Assembly (NCBI RefSeq): GCF_003063435.1 | Contig: NZ_NESL01000002.1 | Coordinates: 496,001-560,000, forward strand | Reading direction: 5' to 3' | Length of the DNA: 64,000 bases | DNA from: Limnohabitans sp. 2KL-1 | Lineage (GTDB): Bacteria > Pseudomonadota > Gammaproteobacteria > Burkholderiales > Burkholderiaceae_C | Shown here: in pieces, positions 17,458 through 25,380 of the stretch | How the letters are laid out: each line of letters begins with the position of its first letter | How positions within the stretch are numbered: position 1 is the stretch's first letter | The notes under the pieces: generated by a model | Told to the model about the DNA's origin: nothing | Seen by the model: only the letters and a program-made list of their open reading frames with translations | Databases searched by the model: none | Made by a program: the position numbers and the translations under genes

Positions 17458-17940
17458 TTATTTGGGGGCGTACAAGTCCGGGTACATGTCGCGCAGCGAA
17501 CAACCACTCTCGTTGGCCGGGGGCATGTTGCCGGTGCGTTTGGCCTCGTCCAGCTCGGCCTTGACTTGCTCGCGTGTCTTGCAAGGCGGCACCGATTTGG
17601 GTGGGTACGCAGACGGGTTGAGCTCGTTGAGCATGCAACCGGACTCGCCAACGGCCACGATATTGCCCGTGCGTCTGGCTTCATCCAGCTCGGCGCGGAC
17701 TTGTTCACGCGTCTTGCAAGGTGCAACGGTTTGGGCTGGGTAGGCGGACGGATTGACCTCGTTGAGCATCAACCCCGACTCACCGCCAGCGGGCATGTTG
17801 CCGGTCCGAACCGCCTCCCGGAGCTCGCCTTGCACTTGTGCACGGGTTTTGGGTCCGGTGGGGTTTTGCGCCATGACCGAACCGGCGCACAAGGCCAGCA
17901 AGGTCAATGACAAGGTGGGCAGTAAAGCAAGCGAACGCAT
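17458..17940 (-). CDS. Secreted DUF4148-type protein with three tandem repeats
   Basis: 160 residues with a signal peptide (MRSLALLPTLSLTLLALCAG, cleavage after VMA near residue 24). The mature protein is three copies of one 38-residue unit, at about 31-68, 76-113 and 121-158, with a 45-residue period. Each unit has KTR.QV..EL.EA.RTGN followed by ESG.....NPSAYP; the third ends DMYPDLYAP. Two or three cysteines lie in linkers or units (C75, C102, C120, C147). DUF4148 proteins are common in Burkholderiales envelopes, usually with one unit and of unknown function. Monocistronic. Confidence 0.78.
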   Translation of the reverse strand: MRSLALLPTLSLTLLALCAGSVMAQNPTGPKTRAQVQGELREAVRTGNMPAGGESGLMLNEVNPSAYPAQTVAPCKTREQVRAELDEARRTGNIVAVGESGCMLNELNPSAYPPKSVPPCKTREQVKAELDEAKRTGNMPPANESGCSLRDMYPDLYAPK

Positions 17941-18086
17941 GATGATTTCCTTTCAAGGTGGATAACCCCGCTGAGTGACGCGCCCCCCACAAACAAGGTG
18001 CACGCACGATCACGGCGTTGACCCCATTTAAAAAAATCGCCGCGCAGGCGTCTGTGCGTTAATTCACCCCTGACAACACCCATGCC

Positions 18087-18425
18087 ATGACCGAAGAATT
18101 CCAGATCCACATCCCGCCGTCTTTCATGGCGCTTTACGTGCCACCCGGCAAGATCAAACCCACATTGGGCCTGCGCGAGATGGCTGCGCGCTACGAGTTG
18201 TGCGAAGACCTCGCCAACTTGCTGACCGACCAGGCCGCCCAAATGCAATTCACACTGGGCATCACCGAAGAGCTGGTGTTGACGCAATGCGAACAGGGCC
18301 TGCTGGCAGAGCCCTCGGTGGTCAGCCCCAACGAAGCGCGCTGGGTGGTCTGCCGCCTGGCCGAGTTGCTCAACTGGCCGATGGACCAGCTGCTGCAGGC
18401 AACGCACGCCACCCCTCTCGCTTGA
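18087..18425 (+). CDS. Hypothetical protein, 112 residues
   Basis: Not assigned to a named family. It begins MTEEFQIHIPPSFMALYVPPGKIKPTLGLR and has no signal peptide. A helical C-terminal half includes TEELVLTQCEQGLLAEPSVVS and WVVCRLAELLNWPMDQLL. Composition and codon use match the neighbours, and a short leader separates it from the divergent DUF4148 gene. Probably a soluble cytoplasmic protein, restricted to related Burkholderiales (inference). Confidence 0.65.
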   Translation: MTEEFQIHIPPSFMALYVPPGKIKPTLGLREMAARYELCEDLANLLTDQAAQMQFTLGITEELVLTQCEQGLLAEPSVVSPNEARWVVCRLAELLNWPMDQLLQATHATPLA

Positions 18426-18546
18426 GTTCGTTCTCGCGGAAGGTTCGTTCTCGCTGAAGCACTGACCGCAAAACCCGCATCCCTCTGGCACGCGGCCTGT
18501 CGCCTAAGTCCACCGCCCCTGCAACGCTTGCTGCCAAGATGCGGCC

Positions 18547-19899
18547 ATGAGCTCACCCCACCCCGATTTGCAGCGCCTGTTGTCGGCCCCGATCCTGCCC
18601 ACCTTGCTTCGCCTGGCCGCACCGAACGTGCTGGCCATGGTCATGACGGTGCTGGTGGGCATTGCCGAGACCTATTACGTGGGCCGCCTGGGCACCGCAC
18701 CGCTGGCGGCCATGGCGCTGGTGTTCCCCTTTGCCATGCTCACGCAAATGATGTCGGCCGGGGCCATGGGCGGCGGTGTGTCGGCCGCCATCAGCCGTGC
18801 CTTGGGGGCATCGGACCTGGCGCGCGCTCAAAGCTTGTTGATGCACGCCCTGTTGATCGGTCTCGGCGCGGGGCTGGTCTACAGCGCCATCTTCCTGATC
18901 TGGGGTCCGGCTTTCTACGCACTGCTCGGTGGGCAAGAGACCGTGCTGGACGAAGCCGTGCGTTACGGACAGGTGCTGTTTGCAGGCGCTGTGCTGGTGT
19001 GGCTTTTGAACACGCTGGCCTCCATCTTGCGCGGCACGGGCAATATGCGTGCGCCCTCGGTGGCCCTGGTGGCCACGGCCGCCTTGCAAATCGTTTTGGG
19101 TGGCCTGCTGTCGCTGGGGGCCGGGCCGGTGCCGGCCCTGGGCATGGTGGGCGTGGCGCTGGGCCACATCGTGGCGACGGCTGCAGGCGTAGTGTTTTTC
19201 CTGTGGTATTTGGTCAGCGGGCAAGGCCGCCTGAGGCTGCAGTGGCAAGGCTTTCAGATGCAGCCCAGTCAATTCGCCGACATCCTCAAAGTGGGGGCCA
19301 CGGCCTGCCTGTCGCCAGTGCAATCGGTGCTGGCCATCCTGATTTTTACCGGCTTGCTCGCCCAACTGGGCACCGAAGCGCTGGCCGGTTACGGCATCGG
19401 TCAGCGGCTGGAGTTTTTATTGATCCCGATCGCCTTCGGCATTGGCGTGGCGTCGGTCCCCATGGTCGGCATGGCCATGGGCGCGGGCCAGGTGGCACGC
19501 GCTCGGCAAGTGGCTTGGGTGGCGGGTGGCGTGTCGGCCTTCAATCTGGCCCTGATTGGCGCGGTGGTCACTTGGGCACCCGACCTGTGGGCGCGCTTGT
19601 TCACGCAAGACGAAGCGGTGCTCGCCTATGCCCGGCAATACCTGGTCACGGCAGGCCCGGCCTTTGCGTTTTTTGGCTTGGGCCTGACGCTGTACTTCGC
19701 ATCGCAAGGCGCAGGCCAGGTCATCGGGCCAGTGCTGGCGGGTACGGTGCGCTTGGTTCTGGTGGCGGCTGCGGGCTACTGGCTGTCACAGCACCAGGGC
19801 ACGGCAGACGATTTCTATCAGCTGGTGGCCGTGGCCATGGTGCTGTATGGCGTGGTGACGGCCGCAGCCGTGAAGTTCACGCCCTGGGGCCGGGCCTGA
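18547..19899 (+). CDS. MATE family multidrug/cation efflux transporter
   Basis: 450 residues and about twelve membrane helices in two homologous halves. Family features are AETYYVGRLGTAPLAAMALVFP near residues 40-60, the long GGGVSAAISRALGA segment near 80, and the second-half counterpart GIGVASVPMVGMAMGAGQ near 300. MATE pumps expel cationic compounds in exchange for sodium or protons. Monocistronic, with a start seven bases after AAGATG and no strong Shine-Dalgarno. Substrate not predictable. Confidence 0.87.
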   Translation: MSSPHPDLQRLLSAPILPTLLRLAAPNVLAMVMTVLVGIAETYYVGRLGTAPLAAMALVFPFAMLTQMMSAGAMGGGVSAAISRALGASDLARAQSLLMHALLIGLGAGLVYSAIFLIWGPAFYALLGGQETVLDEAVRYGQVLFAGAVLVWLLNTLASILRGTGNMRAPSVALVATAALQIVLGGLLSLGAGPVPALGMVGVALGHIVATAAGVVFFLWYLVSGQGRLRLQWQGFQMQPSQFADILKVGATACLSPVQSVLAILIFTGLLAQLGTEALAGYGIGQRLEFLLIPIAFGIGVASVPMVGMAMGAGQVARARQVAWVAGGVSAFNLALIGAVVTWAPDLWARLFTQDEAVLAYARQYLVTAGPAFAFFGLGLTLYFASQGAGQVIGPVLAGTVRLVLVAAAGYWLSQHQGTADDFYQLVAVAMVLYGVVTAAAVKFTPWGRA

Positions 19900-19962
19900 A
19901 GCCTCCCAGCTGAAAGAACGCGACAGCGCCCGCAGGTCGAAACGTGCGGCCTGCTGCGGAAT

Positions 19963-20835
19963 TCAGGCGACCTTGTCCAGCCCCAGCAAACGCACCGCGT
20001 TGTCTTTCAAAATGCCAGGCATCACCTCGGGGCGGAAACCGGCGACTTCAAAGTCCTTCATCCAGCGCTCGGGCGTGATGAGCGGGTAATCGCTGCCAAA
20101 CAAAATGCGGTCTTTGAGCAGCGTGTTGGCGTATTGAATCAACTGCTTCGGAAAATACTTGGGGCTCCAGCCCGACAGGTCAATCCACACATTGGGCTTG
20201 TGGGTGGCCACACTCAGCGCTTCGTCTTGCCACGGAAAGCTCGGGTGAGCCATGACGATCTGCATGTCGGGCCAGTCAATCGCCACATCATCGAGGTGCA
20301 TCGGGTTGCTGTAGGCCAGGCGCAAGCCACCGCCGCAACGCATGCCCGAGCCGATGCCGCTGTGCCCGGTGTGAAAGATCGCGGGCAGTTTGTGTTCGTT
20401 GATGACCTCGTAAATCGGCCACGCCATCTTGTCGTAAGGGTGGTAGCCCTGCACCGTGGGGTGGAACTTGAAGCCTTTGATGCCTTCTTCCTTGATCAGG
20501 CGCTCGGCCTCGCGTGCGCCCATCTTGCCCTTGTGCGGGTCGATGCTGGCAAACGCAATCATCATGTCGCTGTTCTCGCGGGCCGCCTTGGCGATCTCTT
20601 CGTTGGGGATGCGGCGGCGGCCCAGTTGCGATTCGCTGTCCACCGTGAACATGACCAGGCCAATCTTGCGCTCGCGGTAATAGGCCACGGTCTCTTCGAT
20701 GGTCGGGCGGCGGTTGCTGCCAAAAAACTTGTCGGCAGCGCGGTCGTATTCCTCGCCGTAGTTGTCAAACGGGTTCCAGCAGCTCACTTCGGCGTGGGTG
20801 TGGATGTCGATGGCGATCAGGTCTTGGTGTTTCAT
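19963..20835 (-). CDS. Amidohydrolase-2 family TIM-barrel enzyme (decarboxylase/hydrolase)
   Basis: 290 residues. The metal-binding HxH is at AIDIHTHAEV (residues about 8-17); later ligands are in IFHTGHSGIG, VMAHPSFPWQ and the terminal aspartate of LFGSDYPLITPERW. This is the PF04909 family, which includes resorcylate, 5-carboxyvanillate and aminocarboxymuconate-semialdehyde decarboxylases as well as lactone hydrolases. The start at 20835 is preferred over 20886, giving the canonical N-terminus just before the barrel. It lies downstream of the second Rieske gene on the same strand but beyond a strong terminator (21018-21049), so it probably has its own promoter; a role in aromatic breakdown is plausible. 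Confidence 0.78.
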   Translation of the reverse strand: MKHQDLIAIDIHTHAEVSCWNPFDNYGEEYDRAADKFFGSNRRPTIEETVAYYRERKIGLVMFTVDSESQLGRRRIPNEEIAKAARENSDMMIAFASIDPHKGKMGAREAERLIKEEGIKGFKFHPTVQGYHPYDKMAWPIYEVINEHKLPAIFHTGHSGIGSGMRCGGGLRLAYSNPMHLDDVAIDWPDMQIVMAHPSFPWQDEALSVATHKPNVWIDLSGWSPKYFPKQLIQYANTLLKDRILFGSDYPLITPERWMKDFEVAGFRPEVMPGILKDNAVRLLGLDKVA

Positions 20836-21017
20836 GGGTTTGTGGTGTGAACTGTGCGAAAGCGCGTCTTGGGGCAATGCGTTCAACGCCCCATGCTACG
20901 CCTGACTGCTGAATTTATACCATCGGGGGATCATGCCAACAGCAAGGGCTGTGCACGGTGTTCATGCTCGCCATTTCTGCGCAAAGTCGCATGCCCGCCT
21001 TGCCCGCTGCAAAACGC

Positions 21018-21049
21018 AAAAAACCACGGCAGGTATGCCGTGGTTTTTT
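21018..21049 (-). terminator. Rho-independent terminator after the Rieske/binding-protein operon
   Basis: CCACGGC (21024-21030) and GCCGTGG (21037-21043) form a stem extended by A:T pairs, with A- and T-runs on both sides, so it can act in both directions. It follows the stop at 21070 of the minus-strand binding-protein gene. Confidence 0.85.
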
Positions 21050-21069
21050 GTGGATTCAAAGCGGAATGT

Positions 21070-22236
21070 TCAAGGCTGGTAGATCCACTTGCCGTTTTCA
21101 ATCTTGATCATGACCTGACTCAGCTCGTTGACACCGTTGTGGTCTTGGGCAGACATGGTGTAAACGCCATTGGTGCCGACAAAGCCTTTGAGCTGCTCCA
21201 TCGCGTCACGAATGGCGGACCGAAACTCAACGGTACCGGGCTTGGCCGTCTTGAGCGCATTTTTGGTCGCATGGTCGGCAATGAGCAACGCATCCCAGGC
21301 CGTAGCACCAAACAAGGACCTGTTTTGTGCCCCCACCGCAGCATCGGATTTCTTGAGGAAATCCACCGCGATTTTTTTGATGGGCGAGCTGTCGGGCAAT
21401 TGATCGCCAACCAAAACAGGCGCGACCGTCATGAAGCTGCCATCCAACGCCTTGCCGCCGACCCGCAAAAAGTCGGCGTTGGCCACGCCCTGGGTTTGGT
21501 AAATGCGCCCCTTGTAACCACGTTGAACAAGCTCAATGTGTGGCAATGCACCGGCCGTACCGGAACTCAAGATGTAGACCGCATCGGGATTGGTCGTCAT
21601 CAGCTTCAACACCTGTGAAGTCACGGTTTGGTCCGTGGCGTTGTACTTTTCGCTACCGACCAACTTGATGCCCTTGTGCACAGACAGGGCCTCGACCGTT
21701 TTCAGAAAACCGTCACCGTAACTGTTGGCCACGCCAATGGTTGCCATGGTTTTTAGCTTGTCCTTGGCCATGTGCTCGAACACTCGGTTGGTCGAAATGG
21801 CCTCTGTTGGAGACAACTTGAACGCCCATTTCCTGACGCCGTCCTGAGGCAACACAATCGCGCCGCCACCGGCCAGACTGATCACCGGAATTTTTTCAGC
21901 ACCCGCCACCTCCACAATGGCCAACGTGGTAGGGGTCAGCGAGGACCCGATAATCAAGTCCACCTTGTTCTCCGCAATGAGTCGCATGGCACTTTTGGAG
22001 GCGGTGCTGGTGTCCGAGTTGTCGTTCAACACAGTGAACTTGGCTTTTTGTCCACCCAATTCAGCGGGCCACAGCTGAATGATTTTTTCCTCCGGAATGC
22101 CCAGCGAAGCGCCCGGGCCTGTCAAGGACAAGATGACCCCGACATGGATGTCGGCCCAAGCGGTGAGCGTGCCCATCAGCAAGGTGCTTACCGCCGCAAT
22201 TTTGAGTTTTTTGAATGTTCGTTGAATGGACTTCAT
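21070..22236 (-). CDS. Orphan ABC solute-binding protein (LivJ-like)
   Basis: 388 residues. A signal peptide (KLKIAAVSTLLMGTLTAWA) is followed by DIHVGVILSLTGPGASLGIP, the start of a Peripla_BP_6 fold. The start at 22236 has GGAGA 6 nt upstream; the open frame reaches back to 22365 inside the Rieske gene. It is clearly paralogous to the binding protein at 30065-31198 (shared LSLTGPG..LGIP, and VxRGYKGxxYQT.xxA later). No permease or ATPase genes accompany it, so it may feed the Liv system at 31.4-34.9 kb. Co-transcribed with the Rieske oxygenase upstream. Confidence 0.85.
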   Translation of the reverse strand: MKSIQRTFKKLKIAAVSTLLMGTLTAWADIHVGVILSLTGPGASLGIPEEKIIQLWPAELGGQKAKFTVLNDNSDTSTASKSAMRLIAENKVDLIIGSSLTPTTLAIVEVAGAEKIPVISLAGGGAIVLPQDGVRKWAFKLSPTEAISTNRVFEHMAKDKLKTMATIGVANSYGDGFLKTVEALSVHKGIKLVGSEKYNATDQTVTSQVLKLMTTNPDAVYILSSGTAGALPHIELVQRGYKGRIYQTQGVANADFLRVGGKALDGSFMTVAPVLVGDQLPDSSPIKKIAVDFLKKSDAAVGAQNRSLFGATAWDALLIADHATKNALKTAKPGTVEFRSAIRDAMEQLKGFVGTNGVYTMSAQDHNGVNELSQVMIKIENGKWIYQP

Positions 22237-22279
22237 GCCTGTCTCCGTTTGTTGTGAAAAAAACTGAACTTTGAAAAAA

Positions 22280-23314
22280 TCATTTCTCAGCATCGACCGC
22301 TTCACTGAGCATTTTTCGAAAACGCACCAGTGCAGAATCGAAGTGCAGGGGAAGCATTTCTTCAAGGGCGTTGCTGGACAAATTCTTGAACTGAGCCGTG
22401 ATCATGTCCCGGTCTTCGCCAAACGCTTCCAGCAAGGTGTTGTACATGTTGTGCCTGACAGACTCATCTTTCAAGCTGGCTTTGTGCGATTGCTGGAAAA
22501 AGTAATGCGTGGAGGTCTCGGTCTCCGGTGTCAGGGTTTGACAGCTGTGGTTGACCACCGCTTTGCTGTTGTCGTGAGGGGCATCACCAACAGGCCGACC
22601 ACCCGAGTTCATCAGCAACGTGGCTGGAAATAAAAAGTCGTAGACAAACCAACGGTCCAGGTTGGAGTCGAAATCCCTGAATCGTGTGTAGTAAGCGGGT
22701 GCCGGCACATCCGCAATGAACCGTGACACCTTGACGCCGCGCTGGCCCTGTGCGTCAACGACTTCGACCGTTGGCTTGGCCAGTGCAATCTCCACGCTGC
22801 CCCCCAAGGTGTTGGCGTGCACGTAACTCAAATGCGAAAAATCCAACAAATTGTCTGCAATCAAGAGATACGGGGTGTCGTAATGCATGTACCCCGGCAC
22901 ATTGACCCAGTCCGGGTGATCGCATGAAAAATTGTCCGGCAGCATGCCCTGATCTGCTTTCTCGGCATCCCCCATCCAAACAAACACCCATTTGTTTTTG
23001 ACCACCAGCGGGTACTTTTTGACGCAGGCTTTGGCAGGCGGCGTCTGCATGCCGGGGATTTCCCTGCATTTGCCATCGGCATCAAAAAGCAGGCCGTGGT
23101 AACCGCACCGAACCGCATCGCCTTCTCTGCGGCCAACAGACAAAGGCGCGTGCCGGTGGCAACATTTGTCAGCCATGGCCGTCATGCCACCGTCGGCCGT
23201 TCGGTAAACGAGGATCGGCTCATTGAGTACCTTACGGGTAAAAAGTTTGTCTTCATGTGCAGGCGGTATTTCATGATCCCAAGCGATCACATACCAGCAA
23301 TTGCGCAACCACAT
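22280..23314 (-). CDS. Rieske non-heme iron oxygenase, second copy
   Basis: 344 residues. Rieske ligands C51, H53, C70 and H73 (CCHRHAPL, CGYHG); iron-site residues in NLLDFSHLSYVHANTLG near residue 155. It belongs to the VanA/phthalate-type O-demethylase and hydroxylase branch, like the oxygenase at 8.4 kb, but is only moderately similar to it. A histidine replaces the usual glycine after CxHR. It is divergent from a LysR gene and followed by a solute-binding protein, suggesting an inducible route for one aromatic acid. No ferredoxin or reductase gene is adjacent. Confidence 0.84.
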   Translation of the reverse strand: MWLRNCWYVIAWDHEIPPAHEDKLFTRKVLNEPILVYRTADGGMTAMADKCCHRHAPLSVGRREGDAVRCGYHGLLFDADGKCREIPGMQTPPAKACVKKYPLVVKNKWVFVWMGDAEKADQGMLPDNFSCDHPDWVNVPGYMHYDTPYLLIADNLLDFSHLSYVHANTLGGSVEIALAKPTVEVVDAQGQRGVKVSRFIADVPAPAYYTRFRDFDSNLDRWFVYDFLFPATLLMNSGGRPVGDAPHDNSKAVVNHSCQTLTPETETSTHYFFQQSHKASLKDESVRHNMYNTLLEAFGEDRDMITAQFKNLSSNALEEMLPLHFDSALVRFRKMLSEAVDAEK

Positions 23315-23383
23315 GACTTGTCTCCTGTTGATGTATCGAGGTGCAGACTAGGCCCATCGAGGGCATGCGTCAATCTAATTTCC

Positions 23384-23404
23384 TTCATACGTAGAATGTA
23401 TGAA
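23384..23404. promoter_or_regulatory. Candidate LysR operator, perfect 7-bp inverted repeat
   Basis: TTCATAC (23384-23390) and GTATGAA (23398-23404) form a perfect inverted repeat with a 7-nt spacer, in the 90-bp space between the divergent Rieske and LysR genes. It contains the T-N11-A geometry expected of LysR-family sites and touches the LysR start codon, as in autorepression. Confidence 0.6.
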
Positions 23405-24331
23405 ATGCATATCAGAAACTTGGATCTGAACTTATTGGTCGTGATGGACGCCATGCTGCGAGAACGCAACGTCAGCAAGGCCGCCGAACGCATAGGGTTA
23501 ACCCAAAGTGCCATGAGCCATGCCCTCAACAGATTGCGGCACTACTTCGACGACCCCTTGTTCGTGAAAGCTGGACCTGCAATGGAGCCCACCGCCAAAG
23601 CCATGGCTTTGCAAGCGGCTGTTCTCGACGTGATGGGTACTGTCCGTCAGAGGATCTTGAGCGAAGCGCACTTTGATCCAGCCACTGCACAGCGCGAGTT
23701 CACCCTGTGCGTGACCGACATGGGAGAACTGGTTTTCATCCCCACCCTGCTGGCCTTGATGCGGAAACTGGCACCTTTGTGCAGCATACGGACGCTGCAG
23801 GTGCCAGCGGAGCAAATCGAAGGCATGCTGGCCAGTGGTGAAGCCGATCTGGCCATTGGCACTTACCGCACGGCACCCGATACCTTGTACAAACAGCGCC
23901 TGTTCATGCACGGTTTTTCAACCTTGGTGCATGCAGGCAGCAAAATCAAAAAACGCATCAGCCTGCAAGAGTTTGAAAAGTCACCACAAATCGTGGTCAC
24001 GCTCCACGGTCGATCCGCCGTGGCCTTTGACCATGTGCTGGAGGAAAAAGGCATCAAACGTCAGGTGGTGATGAAGACACCGCACTTTTTGATCGTTCCT
24101 CTGCTCATGGCGCATCAACCGGATCTGATCGCCACAGTGCCCACCGAGCTTGCACGTGTTTTTGAACAACTCGGCAATGTCCGCGCGGTCGAGCCCCCGA
24201 TGGAGTTGCCGTCCTACGCCATCAGTCAGCATTGGCACCCTCTTTTCCATCATGAACCTGCGCTGCTGTGGTTGCGTGATCTCGTGAAAAAAACCTTCGA
24301 GAACTATCCGCACTTGCATCTCGATTGGTAA
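23405..24331 (+). CDS. LysR-family transcriptional regulator (NodD/NahR-like branch)
   Basis: 308 residues. It begins MHIRNLDLNLLVVMDAML, the hallmark of the NodD/NahR/PcaQ-like branch, with the HTH at about 21-45 (RNVSKAAERIGLTQSAMSHA) and the conserved FDDPLFVKAG. The effector domain fills the rest. The start at 23405 is chosen; an ATG at 23396 lies inside the inverted repeat, and no good Shine-Dalgarno precedes either. It reads divergently from the Rieske oxygenase and should activate it in response to an aromatic acid. Confidence 0.86.
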   Translation: MHIRNLDLNLLVVMDAMLRERNVSKAAERIGLTQSAMSHALNRLRHYFDDPLFVKAGPAMEPTAKAMALQAAVLDVMGTVRQRILSEAHFDPATAQREFTLCVTDMGELVFIPTLLALMRKLAPLCSIRTLQVPAEQIEGMLASGEADLAIGTYRTAPDTLYKQRLFMHGFSTLVHAGSKIKKRISLQEFEKSPQIVVTLHGRSAVAFDHVLEEKGIKRQVVMKTPHFLIVPLLMAHQPDLIATVPTELARVFEQLGNVRAVEPPMELPSYAISQHWHPLFHHEPALLWLRDLVKKTFENYPHLHLDW

Positions 24332-24494
24332 AACCTGAGAGATGCATCAAGTGCCCGCCAGTCTCTCGTGGGCTGAAGGGTTTGAACGGCTTGCACCCCG
24401 TTCAGGTGACATGGCTACGTCCCATTGCGGCGCTCACCTTGCCAAAACCAAGGGAAAACCCCCAGATAAAAATACCGCCATGCACGCACAATAT

Positions 24495-24530
24495 GGTTAT
24501 CAACAATAACCTTATTGACCATTCGGTCAA
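24495..24530. promoter_or_regulatory. Two adjacent inverted repeats upstream of the phenylpropanoid cluster
   Basis: GGTTAT-N5-ATAACC (24495-24511) and TTGACC-ATTC-GGTCAA (24515-24530) are perfect inverted repeats, 20 bp or more upstream of the first gene of the cluster. They are good candidates for binding of the cluster MarR protein (36815-37384) and/or a TetR-type regulator. The core GACC-N4-GGTC also occurs before the TRAP operon at 60168-60179. Confidence 0.6.
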
Positions 24531-24550
24531 GCCATTTGAGAGACCGCAGC

Positions 24551-25360
24551 ATGACCTCCACAAGCAACCCCATCCTCGACCGTGCCGCAGCCCATGGCGT
24601 TTCCCTGGAGATGCAAGGCGCTGTGGCCGTGGTGCGTTTGTGCCGCCCTGCCAAGCGCAATGCCTTGAACGACGGGCTGGTTGAGGGGCTGCGCGATGTG
24701 TTCCAGAACCTGCCTGCCGAGGCCGGTGCCGCCGTCATCCACGGCGAGGGCGACCACTTCTGCGCGGGCCTGGATTTGTCCGAGCTCAAAGAGCGCGACG
24801 CTGGCGAAGGCATCCACCACTCACGCGGCTGGCACGTCGCCCTGAATGCGATTGAGCAAGGCCGCGTGCCCGTGGTCGCGGCCCTGCACGGTGCGGTGGT
24901 CGGCGGCGGCCTGGAGCTGGCATCGGCCTCACACATCCGTGTGGCCGACGAGAGCACTTTTTACGCGCTGCCTGAAGGCACACGCGGCATCTTCGTGGGC
25001 GGCGGCGGCTCGGTGCGCGTGCCCAAGCTGATTGGCGCAGCCCGCATGACCGACATGATGCTGACGGGCCGCGTGTACAACGCACAAGACGGCGAGCGCG
25101 TGGGCTTTGCGCAGTACCTGGTGCCCACTGGCTCGGCGTTGCCCAAAGCCATTGAACTGGCAGCACGCATTGCCACCAACGCCCCCCTGACCAACTTTGC
25201 CCTGATGCACGCCCTGCCCCGCATTGCCGAGCAACCAGCGGACCATGGTTTCTTTACCGAAGCGCTGATTTCTTCGATTGCCCAAGCCGCGCCCGAAGCC
25301 AAAGCCCGTGTGCGCGCCTTCCTCGAAGGCAAAGCCGCCAAAGTGCAAAAAGCCGACTGA
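24551..25360 (+). CDS. Enoyl-CoA hydratase/isomerase (crotonase) family protein
   Basis: 269 residues. Crotonase signatures are RPAKRNALNDGLVEGL, the oxyanion-hole GEGDHFCAGLDLSEL near residues 68-82, and ALHGAVVGGGLELASASHIR near 115-135. It begins the long plus-strand cluster and is followed 20 bp later by the CoA ligase. In a hydroxycinnamate pathway it would hydrate the aryl-propenoyl-CoA. The start ATG 24551 is chosen (ATG 24515 upstream falls in the TTGACC palindrome). Whether it only hydrates or also cleaves to an aldehyde, as Ech does, is not decidable from sequence; the downstream dehydrogenase and thiolase favour hydration only. Confidence 0.84.
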   Translation: MTSTSNPILDRAAAHGVSLEMQGAVAVVRLCRPAKRNALNDGLVEGLRDVFQNLPAEAGAAVIHGEGDHFCAGLDLSELKERDAGEGIHHSRGWHVALNAIEQGRVPVVAALHGAVVGGGLELASASHIRVADESTFYALPEGTRGIFVGGGGSVRVPKLIGAARMTDMMLTGRVYNAQDGERVGFAQYLVPTGSALPKAIELAARIATNAPLTNFALMHALPRIAEQPADHGFFTEALISSIAQAAPEAKARVRAFLEGKAAKVQKAD

Positions 25361-25380
25361 ACCGGCTGGAGGAGACAAAA

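Noticed and set aside
18528..19913. Frame of 461 codons overlapping the MATE gene
   Set aside because: Low-complexity Gly/Arg/Ala composition and no motifs; shadow of the MATE frame.
20870..20945. Sigma-70 promoter for the amidohydrolase (TATAAA on minus near 20914-20919)
   Set aside because: The -10 looks good, but the best -35 (TTGGCA) is only 14 bp away; not strong enough to list.
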